A stretch of DNA of 64,000 nucleotides from Atkinsonella hypoxylon (Eukaryota > Ascomycota > Sordariomycetes > Hypocreales > Clavicipitaceae), in assembly GCA_000729835.1 (NCBI GenBank), contig JFHB01000038.1, positions 124,001-188,000 of the forward strand. The letters run 5' to 3'. Shown here piece after piece: positions 49,088 through 62,980 of this stretch. The notes below the pieces were generated by a model. The model worked only from the letters and a program-made list of their open reading frames with translations, was not told the DNA's origin and ran no database searches. How positions within the stretch are numbered: position 1 is the first letter of the stretch; each line of letters begins with the position of its first letter. Made by a program: the position numbers and the translations under genes.

Positions 49088-51881
49088 CTTATAACTAAGA
49101 GCCTTAGATATAGAGGAGCTTTTATCTCTTTATTCTTCTAATAAATTAGCTATAAGGAACTGTAAATTAAGCATTTTTACAGAAAGACCTTATGCTCTAG
49201 CAGCTCTAATAGAATATTGCTATCTTTCAGCCCAGCTAGGGAAGGTCTTCTTTAAAGCATCAATATAATGATTTACCTAGTTAATAGAATTAATAGCTAC
49301 ACTATAGAGCTGTAATCTAGCTAGTAAATTATTAAATTCAGCATTAAAGGCCTCTAAAGATCCCTTATAGTTCAAAAACGATAAGTTGTAATAACTAGCA
49401 TATAGCGTACTATATTGTATTTTAGCACTCTATAAATACTGCTTAACTAGAACGTTATAGGCATCTACAGGGGACTTATGCTAGCTTATAGCAGCTTAAG
49501 GTCTAGATTAGCAACTATCTCTTATAATTATAAGGATAATAGCTTGCTCTAAATCTACTAAAGTACTAGCTATACTAGGATTATTAATAAATTAAGGGAA
49601 TCCTAGGGCTCTAAATTAAATAGTTAAAGCTTACTTCTACTGTTCAAAATTTTTAGGGCCTTTTAGCTTAGCAGCCTCTAGAATAGAGTAGACCTTCTAA
49701 TTTAGCTCTTTTATAGTGCCTTTATTAAAAGCAGGCAGAAAAGTAGCACTATTAGAACTAGAAGGTTTAGGGGCTTTAAAAGAGACTTTAGAAGCTCTTT
49801 TAGAAGTAACAGGATCTACTACCTTAGAGGGAGACCCTATAGAGAGATTACCTATAGATATAATTATAGTATTTAATTTACTTAGTAAATTAGCTATATT
49901 ACCTTTATTTTAGCTTTATTTTGCTTTACTATACCTAATAAATCTATTTAGGGTCTCTTATTGCTTATCTATTTAAGCTTTTAGATTAGCTTATACATTA
50001 TAGACTTACACTACTCTTTTAGAAGCTAATCTAGCTTCTTTTAGAGCCTTCTTAGCAGTATAATCTTCTTTATTAGAAGAGGAATCTACTAGCTAAGGGG
50101 GGGACCTTACTGGACTAAGAAAGCTAGTAGCAGCAGCTAGATTAGCTAGTATACTAGAACTACTACCCTATTTAGGGCTTATGCTCTTTCCCTTGCCTGT
50201 TCCTTTTAGTGCTATTTTAAGGGTTTAAAAAGTAGCTAATTTAACGCTCTTTTATAGCTAATTATAGCTAAATTACAGTGGAAATAGTAGTAAATAACAG
50301 TAATAACCTCTACTAGATATTAATAGATTGCTCTATTATAGGCCTAGAAGTGCCTTATATCTTAAGAAATTATACTAAGATTTTTCTCCGATTTCTTTCG
50401 TAACAGGTATAACAGGCTCTAAGGCTGCGTTGTATTGCGATCTATATGCGCATACAATTTGTATAGCAGACCAGATTGACAAGCGGTCGCAAGAGGTATA
50501 AAACACAGTTCTAGCTATTTTTAGCCAAAAAATTCAGGAGATTCTTCTCTAATTAGGTTCCAACAAATTAGTAGAGACCTAGGTATAGCTAATTTAGGAA
50601 TATCTAGTTAATTCCTACTTTAAAATCCCAACCAGTAGGATTACTATACAAATTAATTCTACAACTAAAAATATAGGAATATTTGCGATAAGAGCTGTTA
50701 GGCATGCACTACAAATTGTAGTATAGCCACTAACAGAGATGCACAGGGTGCACAATATACAAGATAACAGCACAACAAGCGATACAGTGCAGCGCTGAGC
50801 TTATTTTTTAATAGAAATAATTAATTAGGCAGTGCCTAATAAAACGATTCGCAGTACAAATGTAATGTGTGTAGATATATATATTTTGATGTTGCGCAAC
50901 GATAGAACCTAGCTATTAAGAATAGCTTCAAAAGTGTGTATGCATAGGGTACATAGAGTGCAGGAGGCACAGGGTGGGCAGAATAAAAACACTAGTATAG
51001 TGGCTAGCGATGTATGTGCAGCAGGTATTAATAGCTTCCAGCAAGCTACTAATTTTTTTTAGCAGCGATAGCTGCTAGCGCAGGTCTTAATATAGCTTCT
51101 AGTGGGTAATACAGTACACAATAGTAGATTTTCAGCGGGCTAACAGCTTGCAGATAGGTCTTCTGGGCTTATAACCTATTGAAAATAATAGAGATTACAG
51201 GACTAGATATCTAAGAGAGTAGTGGTCTCTTAGATTTAGCACCTATAATTGCTCTTAGCAATTATTACGTAGTGGAAGCAGCAGCGGCCTAAATTAAGCT
51301 GTAGTATATAGTATAGATTACGTAGAGGCAATAGATAACTATAATAGTAGTATCTTTATATTAAGAGCGCTGTAACAAATAAGTAAGAGTAGGATCTTAA
51401 ATCTTTCTAGTCCCTTATAGACCTACTAATTATATTAGTAGGCTGTAGTTGCTAGAAGAGGCTTATAGGCTACTTTATAATTTCTGCAAAAAGATTTACT
51501 ATATAAAAACAAAAAAATCGACTTACAGCTATACAAACGAGATGCCTATATGTACAATTTAACAAATTCCACTAATAATAAGCAACCCTTATAAGTAACT
51601 CTATCTATTAATTATACTATTAGATAGCCCTAATTCTTAGCTTTTAAATAGTATACTTCCTGAATTTCTACTATTACTAGTTGTAGAGAAAATCGCAGTT
51701 AAAGTTAACTATAGGTTAGGCAACTTTGCCTTAGTCGATTCTAGATGTTTTACATCTAGTAACAGCAATATCTCTACTAAAAATCAACGTAACAAGACCT
51801 AGTTAGGGTCACGTGATAGAGCAACTAACAGGCAACTAGCAAGCATAAAAATAGGCTATACAGGGTAGCCTATTTTTAACA
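49088..51881 (-). mobile_element. Truncated inverted copia-2 copy (5' LTR, leader, gag)
   Basis: Minus-strand copy that matches 41,265-44,028 in reverse. Its 5' LTR is 51,881-51,177 (705 bp), the primer site 51,176-51,163, followed by the leader and gag. It stops within gag at 49,088, where the plus-strand 3' LTR begins. Short open frames on the plus strand here (about 49,716-49,913) are antisense to gag and not genes. Its 5' end is inserted in the gypsy-2 copy. Confidence 0.92.
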
Positions 51882-54690
51882 CTTATATATATAGTTTTTC
51901 CTAGAACCCTTTATATAAATAAGGATATTATTTAAATAAGTAGTTATATAATCTCTAAGGGCCTCTTTTAGTACACTATTAATATATTGTTAAAATATAG
52001 CTAGAGCCTTTACTAACCTAAAGGGGTAAACTAACTACTTAAAGAGGCTAAACTAGGTGTAAAACGCTATAAAGTGCTTCTTGCTGTTTACTATCTAGAT
52101 TCTATAGAAGGCTAACTATATATTTAGCTTAGTAAACTAATATACCTTTAATAATAACTTAAGCGTTTTCTTTATTAAGAGAAGTAGGTAATAGTTCTAT
52201 TTTATAATCTTATTAAGAGCTTAATAATTAATATAGAATTACTATTCTTTACTTAGCTTTTTAGCTAAAAGAATAAGTACTACTGCTAAAAAGGAGCTAG
52301 CTTAAATCTATTCTTTATCTATTAGGTCTATTACTTACTTTCTAATTTTTAATAAATAGTTCTACAGTATATTATACAGTAAAGCCTATAGTAGTAACAG
52401 TAAGGAGCTATTTAGCTGCTGTTTTAGCCTAATATAGTAATCTAGCCTCTCTCTATATAGTAAAAGGCCTTAAGCTTTCTTTTCTTTAAAAAGATTATAA
52501 AAATCCTTTAATTTAAGTAGTAGTATTAATAGATTAAGGCCTTCTAAAGAGATTTACAATAATAATATAGAGGTAATTTCCTAAAGGCTTATAGCAATAA
52601 AATATATAGTAACCTTCTAGCTCTTACTTTATTTTATTAAAGCGCTATAAACTACTGTTAATATTAGTTTTATTAGGTTCTTAACGCTTTAAGAGCTTAC
52701 TGCTTAAATTATAAAGCCTTTAGCCTTACCTACTAATAAGCTCTAGCTAGTAGCGTTAAGAATAACTTTATTATAGGCTAACTATAAACTTCTAAAGATA
52801 TAATCTTAGGTTAAGCCTAAAATTATATAGGCTACTACTAGGAAGACCTAGCTATTAATATCTACCTATAAGTAAACTAAAGAAGCAATTAATATACCTC
52901 TTTAGTAGCTATTATAGAACTACTATTTAACCTTTACTACTATTTATACTATTCTTTTATGCAGTAGTAGAACTTACTTTAAGCTAAAGTGTTACACTAA
53001 ACTCTTACTTATTGCAGTAAAGTAGTTATACTTACTATCTATCTATATATTATAGAATAATAGTTAGTTAAAGAGTATAGAGATAAAGAACAGTAATATA
53101 TCTATTTTCTTAGTTATCTCTCTATATTCTTCTTTTAGCTACCTATTAAGTAAAGGTTGTTATATTATTTATATTGCTTTTACCTCTATATTAAGCTTAA
53201 GGCTAAGGGTAAGCCTTTTTTTAACTTATTAGAGTTCTTCTTCTATATATTATTTATTGCTGCTATTTATACACTAGTTAACTCTAGCTTATATTTTGCT
53301 AGTTACAATCTATATCCTTAAATATAGTGTTAAAATAACTTATATTAAAGGTATTATCTCTTTTACTAGTATTTTTTAAGTTTAGCTTTAAATACCTACT
53401 TTACTTATAAAGTATCCTTATTTAGTTATTTTACTTTAGATTTCTTTACGCTCTTTTTCTATCTCTATTAAGTTTCTATAGTATTAACTTTAGTTATCTT
53501 AATATTACTATTCTAGGGCCCTTTAGAGCTAGGGCTATATTTCTACTAATACTGTTCCTTAATATAATATAACTTAAGGTTTAGTATAATACTGCAGTAG
53601 CGCTTTACTACTTAAAGGTAGTTATAATATAGAATATCTCTCTTTATACTATAATCCCTTATTTCCTTATTAAGCACTATTTATAACTTAGCTAACTTTA
53701 TACTATTGTTTTAGTTAGCTCTTTTTACTAGTATAATTTTCTCCTTAAAATAAATATAGAATTCTATAAACTACTTATTACTATTCTATTAAAGCTAATT
53801 AAGCTTAATTAAGGCTTAGTTTTATTAGTAAGAATCTATAAAGACTAATTTTAAGTAATTAAGGAATCTCTATATATTGTATTCTTTTACTTTACCTACT
53901 TTATAATAGGTAGCTACTCTTTACTAAACCTTAAGCAATAAGCTTTAGTATAAATAGTACTACTAGTTCTATATTATACCTATAAAGGCACTATTAGCCT
54001 AAAGCTTTTAGGTAATTGCTATTTACTAGGCCTAAAAGCTCTATTTATTTCTATTATAAGGGTTTACTATAGGTAAAGGCTTTTATTTAAGTTCCTCTAG
54101 CTGCTAGCTTACTACAGCTTAAAGCTGCTTCTTTATTTATATATAGTTTATTATAAAGCGTTATAGTTCCTTTATTTATAGAGATTAGCTCTTAACTAAT
54201 TTATAAAGTACTATAATTTCTACTGCTTTTTAGCTAATTTCTACTGTATTTTTCTCTACCTCTTTATAGAGGTTAAAAGAGTACTTAAGCTAGCTAGCTA
54301 AGCCCTTATTACTATAACTAAACAATATTATTCTTACTAGTGTTCTATTTATAGAATAATTATAGTATATAATAAACTAGCTTAGTAGCTGCTACTAACT
54401 AGCGTTTATAATAAGAACTATAATTATAGAGAGAAAAGAGAGAAAAGAGAAGGAACTAGAAGCCTCTCTATACTCTTATACTATATATTTAGAGGTAGGT
54501 CTATCCTCTTAGGGGCCCCTTTTAGTATATACTCTATAGCTAAGGTTCTCTCTCTAGAGCTTAATAAAGTCTAGCTAACCCCTAGACAAATGCAGCCTGC
54601 TTCTATCCCTTTACCTATATAGATCTCTGTCCCTCTTCTGCTGTTCTCCCTCTACTAAAAGACCTAAGCCTAAGGCTCGAGTCTATAACA
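51882..54690 (-). mobile_element. Truncated inverted gypsy-1-family copy (gypsy-2)
   Basis: Minus-strand copy of gypsy-1 matching 32,800-35,605 in reverse: the 5' LTR at 54,690-54,368 (starting TGTTATAGACTCGAGCC, about 323 bp), gag, protease and the first half of reverse transcriptase. It stops within the reverse transcriptase at the copia-2 LTR end (51,881). It is heavily RIP-mutated internally, while the LTR start keeps CTCGAG. Confidence 0.9.
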
Positions 54691-55929
54691 TTTACCTAGA
54701 TTTCTGCTTCTACACTAATAATTCTATAAAGCGTAAAGATAGTAGCTAATACTTTAAGTCCCTTAATTATTGTAAAAGCTAGTTCTTACTATAAGATTCT
54801 ATTTAATCTTTTTATATAAGATCTTATAGTATACTAGAAATTCTAGTAAGAACCTCTAAATTATCTAGCAGTAGTAATAATAAAGAGCTTTATAAATTAA
54901 TTATAGGCTATAGTAGCACCTTAAACGTTACAATTAAAGACTTCTTTTATATAAAAGGGAGTAGTTTATAATATATAAAAGCCTAGCTAGGCTTACTTAT
55001 CTATATTAGAGGATATAAACGCTATTCCCTTACTGCTATTGCTGCTTTAATAGTTCTATTATAGATAATAGAATTACTGTTAAACTAAACAGCAGCAATA
55101 AATTAATTTTCCTAAAGTTATATAAGTATTTATTTATTAACCTCTATTAACTATTTAATTACTTAATTATAATTACTTAAGGTAAATTTCTAGGCATTAA
55201 GCTTCTTTAAAATAGGAATTCTACTACTAGTTGTCTATAAGTAATATTTTAAGATAAATTGCTTTATAGTATCTACCTAGAGGTAGCTAAGGTTAAAGCC
55301 TATAGTTTTAGCTTTTTTAATAACTATATACTTATTTATAAAACTAAGCTTATTTACTGCTATTATATATAGAACTATTATAACCTTATTAGTTCCTTTA
55401 CAGTAGTTATAAAACTAATTAATAGAGTTATTAGTTATAACTTAGTTATAAAGGTATAGTTTAAATTTATTCCCTAATGTTTAAGTAATTCTATAGTTAC
55501 TAAACTAAGTGTAAAGTATATTATATAAGCTGTTACTAATAAGATTAATTAGAAGATATTTAACTAAACAATAAAGCGTTTATATTAAGAAGAATAAATA
55601 GATATATCTATATTCCTAGTTGCTCTTTTGCTTATAATATAGTACTAAAATTGCCTAAAATAGGTATAGATACTAAAGGAGCTGTAAAGTTTATACTTAA
55701 CTATAAACTGCAGCTTTAAACCTTTTAATTCTACCTTTAGGCTCTATATTAAAGTAATAATAGTATCCCTTTAAGTAATTAAAGATAAAATAGGTTTAGT
55801 AATTATTAAAGAAAAGAAAGCTAGTAATAAGCCTTTATTTACTTATTTTGTTATATAAGGTAGAAGAGTTATAGCTTATATTATAATAGTAAGAAATAAG
55901 CTAAAAACTATCTTTAATTCTATATACTG
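54691..55929. other. RIP-degraded segment, unclassified
   Basis: 1.24 kb of AT-rich DNA between two gypsy families. An imperfect inverted repeat around 54,783-54,852 (TTCTTACT...AGTAAGAA) is visible. Translating both strands through stops gave no domain I recognise. It could be a transposon remnant or the right flank of gypsy-2. Confidence 0.4.
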
Positions 55930-56128
55930 TGTCGCGGCAGGGTTACCCCCTTGCGCTCTTATATTAGCTTTGCAAGGGATGCTACATACAGATTTTTCTC
56001 TATAAGAGTGCGCATCGCCTAGACATCTAGATAGTTTAAGCAAGCGCGTAAGCAGCTTCTGCTAATTCTTTTTAGGCTTTTGCTCTTTTAATTAATTAAT
56101 ATCTTTTGGCCTACTTTAATTTATAACA
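55930..56128 (+). mobile_element. Probable 5' LTR of gypsy-3
   Basis: Begins TGTCGCGGCAGGGTTACC; the TATAACA end near 56,128 is my best guess. It has a TATA-like CTCTATAAGAG. The first 140 bp keep many CpG and CpA sites, unlike everything around it. No 3' LTR is visible in the window, so the call rests on its start motif and position before a gypsy body. Confidence 0.55.
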
Positions 56129-59100
56129 CTTAACGCTTAAGAAATATTACTCTACTAATACTAACACTTTCCTTAACTCTTTAATATATTTAGCTCCTTT
56201 TGCGTGCGTATAGCTTTTAAGCTGTAATTAATATTTTATTTCTACCTTTTCTAACTATTTAATTTTCTTACCTACTATTGCGTAATAGTATACACTAATA
56301 AATATCTTGCTCTTTACTATTTCTCTTTAATCTTAATATATACTATATTATTACCTACTTTAGTGTAAGCTATATAGTTATTTAGAGGTTTAGTTTTAAG
56401 GCAATAAAAATAGAGGCTTTACTAGAGAATTATTCTAATTAAAGCGCATTATATAATTAAAAGGTTTTTTATAGAGATCCTAAAAGAAAGAAAGAAAAGC
56501 TACTAAGCATTAAAGATAGAAGAGCACTTTAGCTTAAATATTACTAATATAAGAAAGAAGGAAATTATAGAGATAAAAGCTTTATATTATAAGGGATTAT
56601 TTAATTAAGAAAGAAAGAAAATTTCTATAGCTTTTTTAAGCTAAGAAGAGCTAAGCTTAGTTAAAGATAATTGCTATATTATAAATACTAGCTAGCCTAT
56701 TTAACCTCTATTTTACCCTTAGCTAAGATAGCCTTAATACAGTAAAAAGGAAGTTTTTAGGTTCTTTAAACGTTATAATTATTTAATTATAGAGAAAAAT
56801 TTCTCTTTTATTCTTATCTTAGTAGTTATCTTTATATTTACTATTATTAGTAATTAAGTTCTTAGCCTCTATATTTTAGCGTTAAGAGCTTATATAACTA
56901 TAGAAGTAGAAGGTAAGAGCATTAAAAGTATAGCTAATATAAAGAATTATATATATTATACTCTTTCTATTAAGTAAGATTAATTGTTCCTTTTACACCT
57001 ACCTTCTATATTAAGCTATTTTACTAGTTATTTATATAAGTTTAGTATTCTATATTCCTTAAAGAAAAGTATAAGCTTTATATCTAAAGTAGCTAACACT
57101 AGCTCTAGTTAATCTAGTAAATTTTCTAAAAAAGTTATTTTAAAACCTAAGATTATAATAGAATTAAATACTTAAGATAAAAAGGCTAGTACTAGTAGCG
57201 CTATAGCTATACCTTATAAGGCTCTTACTAAAGCTATAGGTAAAGCTATTAAAAAGCAGTAAGCTTAAGCTACCTTTAATAAGAAGTTTAATATATACTA
57301 ATTTAAAGAAGAGAATATTCTTAATTACTTAACTAGCTTTAAGCTAAAAATAGAGACCTTATTTATTCTAAAGAAAAACTAATAAAAAATATTTATTTAT
57401 TATATTAATCTATTAATCTATAAGTATATAAAGGTTATTTATACCTTATATAATTAAAAAGAAGCTAAAAAGTAGCTTTTACTTTAGTATAAAGCTACTT
57501 CTTAGGATTAAAAGAAGTAAGCTAATAAAAAGCTTAAAGACTTAAAGAGAAACTATTTAAAAACTATAAAAGACACTCTCTATTAGCTTTAAGAGTATTA
57601 AGCTGCTATAATTAGCGCTAAGCTCTATATATAGTGTAGTATAACCTCTTAGTTTAATTATATTTATAAGGCCTTACTAAATACTATACTTACTAGCTTT
57701 ATAGATTAAATAAAAGTTACTAGAGCTAAGTTTATTATAATACTCTATAGAGAGTTATTAGAGTAGCTTAGCTAGTATATATAAGCTAAGATAGAGCTAA
57801 AAGACTATAATTCTAGACTTTATAATAATAGAAGAAACTACCTTTATATACCTTTAAGCAGAAGAAGTCTTAAGTATTATAGTATAAGTAATTTTAGTTA
57901 TAAAGCTAAGGAAATTGTATAGCTTATTTTAGAAGTAAAAGATTAAATAAATAATTTAACCTAGAAGTTTAAAGATATAAAGATTATACTTATAAAGTAA
58001 GTAATTTTAAAGATAAATATTATAAAGCTTTTTAAAAAGAAATTTAGGAAAAAGAAGAAGAAAAGGCAGAATATATATATTAACGCTATTAATATATATA
58101 ATAATGCCTAAAGCTTTAGAACCTATATAACTAGAAGCTGTATAAAGCAGTATTACTACTATTACTGCAGTAAGGAAGGTTATTATATAGATTAATACTA
58201 GTTTCACTAGTATAATAATAAGATTAGCTTTATAAAGTATAATTAAAGAGTAAGTATCTTAACAGTAGAATTAAATAATTTAGTACTATTTATTCTTATA
58301 TAAAGCTTCTTTAGTATAGAAAGTTATCTTTATAGGCTTATAGTGTTTTAGGTTAATTGCTTTAACTACTATATTATAAAATAGTATTATCTTTAAGTTA
58401 AGGAATTTAGTAGAAAAACATTAAACTATTAAAAGCCTAGTAAGAAAAAGAGAGAGATATTAGATTAAATCTTTAATAAGATTAATATTTCTAATTATTA
58501 CTTAATATATATTCTACTAAAAGCTATTCTTAAGAGGGACTTTACTAATAGTACTATAGTAACTTTAATGTTTAAGATAAAGGAATATAAACCTAAAAGA
58601 ACTCTTTATATACTAATTAAGAAGAGAATTATAGCCTAGCCCTTTAAAGTCTATACTATAAAGATATAACGCTTTATTAAGTAAGAAGAAGCTTTAAAAA
58701 ACTAGGCAAAAAAAAAGAAAAGAAAGCTAAGGAAGATAGCTCTATAGATATAAAAGTATAGCTTTTTATATAATTATTTAAAGATATTTTTTAGAAAAAG
58801 ATTAAAGTTAGCTTATAAGACCTATACTAACTAATGCTTATACTTATAGAAGCAATAGAGAATAAATACTTAATGTAAGTAAATAGTATTAATAAAGTCT
58901 ATTATATTAATAAGATAAGTGCTAAAGTTATACCTCTATATTTTATCTTAAGGAAGAGGTAAAGAGTTAAGGAGTAGGAAGATTAATTAATTAATATTAT
59001 TAAAATAATATCTACTATAGTTAAAGAGGCAATAGAAGATAATAAGGAAGATATTACTAATAAATATATAAAACAGCTGCTTAATAGTATCTAGAAGGAT

Positions 59101-62100
59101 TTATAGAATATTATATAAGAATATATAGAAAATTATATTAAAGAGAAGAAGTTTATTATAAACCTATAGGTAAATACGCTTTATATTAAAGGATTAAATA
59201 GTATTTTAAAGCTAAAAGCAATTATAAGCTATTTATAGAACTTACTTTACCTTTAAGTATAACTTAAAAGCCTAAACTCTTTACTTATTAATAGTCTTAT
59301 AGATTATAGTTTATAGAGGAATATTATTACTAAAGACCTTATTAAAGAGCTTAATTTAAAAATAACTCTAATAAAGTAAGAGACTACTACTATATCTTTT
59401 ATATTATATAAGCTTATAATATTAAGAGAGATAATAATAAAGCTATACCTTAGAAACGTTTAAATACTAATTTACTTTTATATTGCACTAAAGTCTTTAT
59501 ATATATAATTAATCCTTAAAATGCCTTTTATATATATAGCTAAAGTTACCTTTAAGTATAGTAATAAAGGAGGTAAGCTTCTCTTAAAGTGCTATTTTAG
59601 TAATATTATATTAGTCTTAAGGGTTACTAGAAGTATTAAATAGAAGACTATAATAGATAAAGCAATAGCTACTAGTGTTAATTTAATCTTAATTAATAAG
59701 TTATTTAAGGATTTAGTCTATAATTAAATAGTTAAAGAGAGTCTTAAAGCTAAGTTAAATAACAATAAAGAGCTAGTGCCTATAATAGAGAATAAAGGTA
59801 TAGCTATTACTAACCTTATAATAAAGTAAATAGCTAACTAGTATAAAAGCTAACTTAAAGAGGCTATAAAGGAGATTTAGCCCTTAAGGCAATTATAACT
59901 AATTAATCTAAAGGTAAATACACTATATAAGTAAAAAGCTAATAAGATTCTACTAAAAGATAATATTCCTTTAAATAGATCTACACCTAATAGAGACTCT
60001 AAGTAGAAATAGAAGAAGTAGAAAAAGGCAAAAGTATACTTAAATAAATTAAGAAAATACACTAAATATATTATAGAAAGATTTAGTAAAAAACCCTAAG
60101 AATTCTAAATAATAAAAGAGCGCTTAGATTAAATAGTTAAATAAGTGTAAAAATATTTAATAGTAGAAGAAGTTAATGTTTTTAAGGAAATTCTCTATAA
60201 CTAATAGGTAGTATTAGTGTAGAACTTATTAGAGTATAGAAAGATTAATTCTTTAGTTATACTACCTTAAGTTATCTATACTATTGCTTATAGAGCTTAG
60301 AAAGTAAAGTTAATACTAATATCTATTAGCTTATAAAGAAGACTAGTTAATTTATTAAAAAAGAAGCTTTAGTATAGGTTATTAGAAAAAAGCTATAAAT
60401 CTTATAGAAACCCTTACTTTTTAGTAATAAAGAAGAATAAAGAGATATAGCTAGTGCTGTTTATAACAGCTTATAATAAGATTACAATATAGAATGTCTA
60501 TATTCTAGAAGAAGTAAAGGCTTTTAGTAAAGAATTTAGGATATATAAGATACTTTTAGTTATTAATTTACTATTAGACTATAACTAGGTACTACTTATA
60601 GAGAAAAGCAAAGACTTAATAACAATTTTAACAGCAATAGAGCTTCTATAGCTTTATATACTTCCTTAAAGAGTAACTAACTCTATTACTTAATTTATTT
60701 AAATAGTAAAGAGAATTCTTTTTAACCTAATTCCTTATACTTATAAGCCTTTCTTAGATAATATTACAGTAAAAGGCTTTACTACTACTTATAATAGAGA
60801 GAAAGTATTGCCTAATGTATAAAGATATATTATAGAACATTTAATTAGCATTAATAAAGTTCTTATTAATATTAAGCTAGCTAGTTACACTATATTTACT
60901 GTAAAATTAAAGCTATACTAGAAGACTATAGAGATTATTAAATTTATATATAGTATTAATAGAAGAAAACCTTTAGAAGTAAAAGTAATAAAGATTCTAG
61001 AGTAAATAGAGTATAAGAATATTTTTAAGGTTAGATTCTTTCTTAAGCTTATAGGCTATTATTATATCTAGGTATAGTATTACTCTATAAAAGCTAAGCC
61101 TCTTATAATTTTACTTAAGAAAAGTACTAAGTAGACTTAAGGACTAAACTAAAAGAACGCTATAGAGGTTCTTAAGTATATAATAATAACTACACTAGTT
61201 CTTATAACAATTAATCTTAGCTTAAGCACTAAAGAAATTATATTAATAGTTAATATAAGCTTAAAAGGATAAAGAGCAGTTTTAATGTAAATTATTAATA
61301 GATAATAACACTCTATACAATATAAAAGTAGATATTAGAGCGATTTAGAAATTAAGTATAATAGAATAAAGTAGAAATATAGAGCTATTATCTATATATT
61401 AAAAAGGCTATAAATTTATCTCTATAGAGTTCTTTTTACTCTAAAGACTAATTCTTAGGTACTTATATATTAGCTTAATAGCGCTATTAATAACGTTCTA
61501 GGCGCACTTATTATACAATAGATTAGTTATATTATACTGTTTAATTTTATAGCTAGGTATATTCTAGGAGAAAAGAATAAAATAGCTAATACTTTATTAT
61601 ATAAAGAAGGTAGGCCTTTTAATGCATTAGATTAAGCAGCTAAAGAGAACATTAAAGATTTTATTAACCTATAGCTTAACGTTAATAAGATCTAGCTATA
61701 CAATAAAGTATACTATACTTCTAGAACTTAATAAATTATAGATTTCCTTTTAATATTATAAAGACTATTTAATTTAAATAAGAGTAAGTATAAGTAACTT
61801 TATATAAGTGCTAAGTAATACTTCTTAGATAAAGGCCTATTGTAGAAGAGACTAACTAGTATAATAAAGGGTTCTACTTTAGTTATTAAAGACCTAATAT
61901 AATAGAAGAAGATTGTTAAGGCTTTATATAAGTAAATAGATTATAAAGGTATAGAAGTTATATTTTAAGTAGCTAGAATTAAGTACTTTTAGAAAGAACT
62001 CTAGAATATAGTTTAAGTAATAATTTCTTATTATAAGGTATACTAAAAGTTTACTCCTTAGAGGCCTAAAGAATTAATAATACTAGTAGCTTTAAGTAAC

Positions 62101-62980
62101 TTAATAAGTAAAATATATATTAACACTTAATATATACTACTTAATTATAGTTTTAAGTACCTTTTAGAAGCAAAATATAACCTTATTAAATAGATAGAAG
62201 TGCACTTTATATAGTATACTAATATTGCAGCTATTTAGAAGTTCTTAATAAAACTAATTATATAATTTAGAGTCTTTTAATTTCTAGTTTTTAATAGAGA
62301 GCTAGAAATATATAGAAATCTTAAAAAAGCAGTTAAAGCTATTAAGATTAAAGGGATTAAGATATTAGTGTATAATCTAAAAGCTAATTTACCTATTAAA
62401 GCTAGTTATTAAACGCTTATATCTACCCTTTTAAAGATAGAAAGTTCTAATAGAAAGTAGTTTAAATTACTAAATAAAGCACAATTAGTAAACTATATAG
62501 CTGTATAAGCGTTATATAGTAAATCTACTTTCTACTTAATTTATAGTTAAAAGCTTATTCTTCCTTTAGAAGTTAAATTTTCTACTTAAAGGTTAATTAA
62601 TTAGTTAGAAGTTATAATAATATAGAATCTCTTTAAAGTAAGAGTTAAAATACTAAAACAAAAGGAAGTAGATATCTAGAAGGCTTATATAAAAGTCTTT
62701 ATATTTAGGTAATACTTAGCTAATTAAATAAACTAAAACTAAAAGGTATTATTATAAAAGGAGAAAGATTAATTAGTTCTAAGAGATCTAGTTCTTATAT
62801 ATAATATATAAAGAGTTATAGATATATTAATAAAGAAGAAGTTAGCAATATAATAGAATAGTTCTTTTAAAGTGTATAGCTAAGTAAAAGTTACTAGTGC
62901 CTACTGTTTAAAGACTCTAGATAGTATAGTGCTTAATAAGACTATTTCTAGGGATTATATTAAGAAGTTTAGGCTTAATC
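56129..62980 (+). mobile_element. Ty3/gypsy retrotransposon body (gypsy-3), RIP-degraded
   Basis: Plus-strand reading through RIP stops gives gag around 57,000-58,300 with a decayed zinc-knuckle region (RSCI...YYC...Y) near 58,135-58,190. A protease-like INSLIDYSL...NIITKDLIKELNLKI is near 59,285-59,370. Reverse transcriptase lies at about 60,350-61,050 (YRNPYFLVIKKNKEI, ITAYNKITI*NVYI, PFLDNITVKGF, the last replacing the FLDD box). RNase H is at about 61,190-61,480 (ILIVNISLKG*RAVLM, RAIIYILKRL). Integrase and its C-terminal region are at about 61,700-62,970 (LPLEVKFST*RLIN, RDLVLIYNI*RVIDI, SSFKVYS). This family is distinct from gypsy-1: different LTR, different RT motifs, no chromodomain seen. 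Confidence 0.85.

Noticed and set aside
58007..58207. Hydrophobic 66-aa frame resembling a small membrane protein (also 59,877-60,062)
   Set aside because: The complement of Lys/Tyr-rich RIP-degraded gag and pol naturally reads as Leu/Ile/Phe; no start context or conservation.
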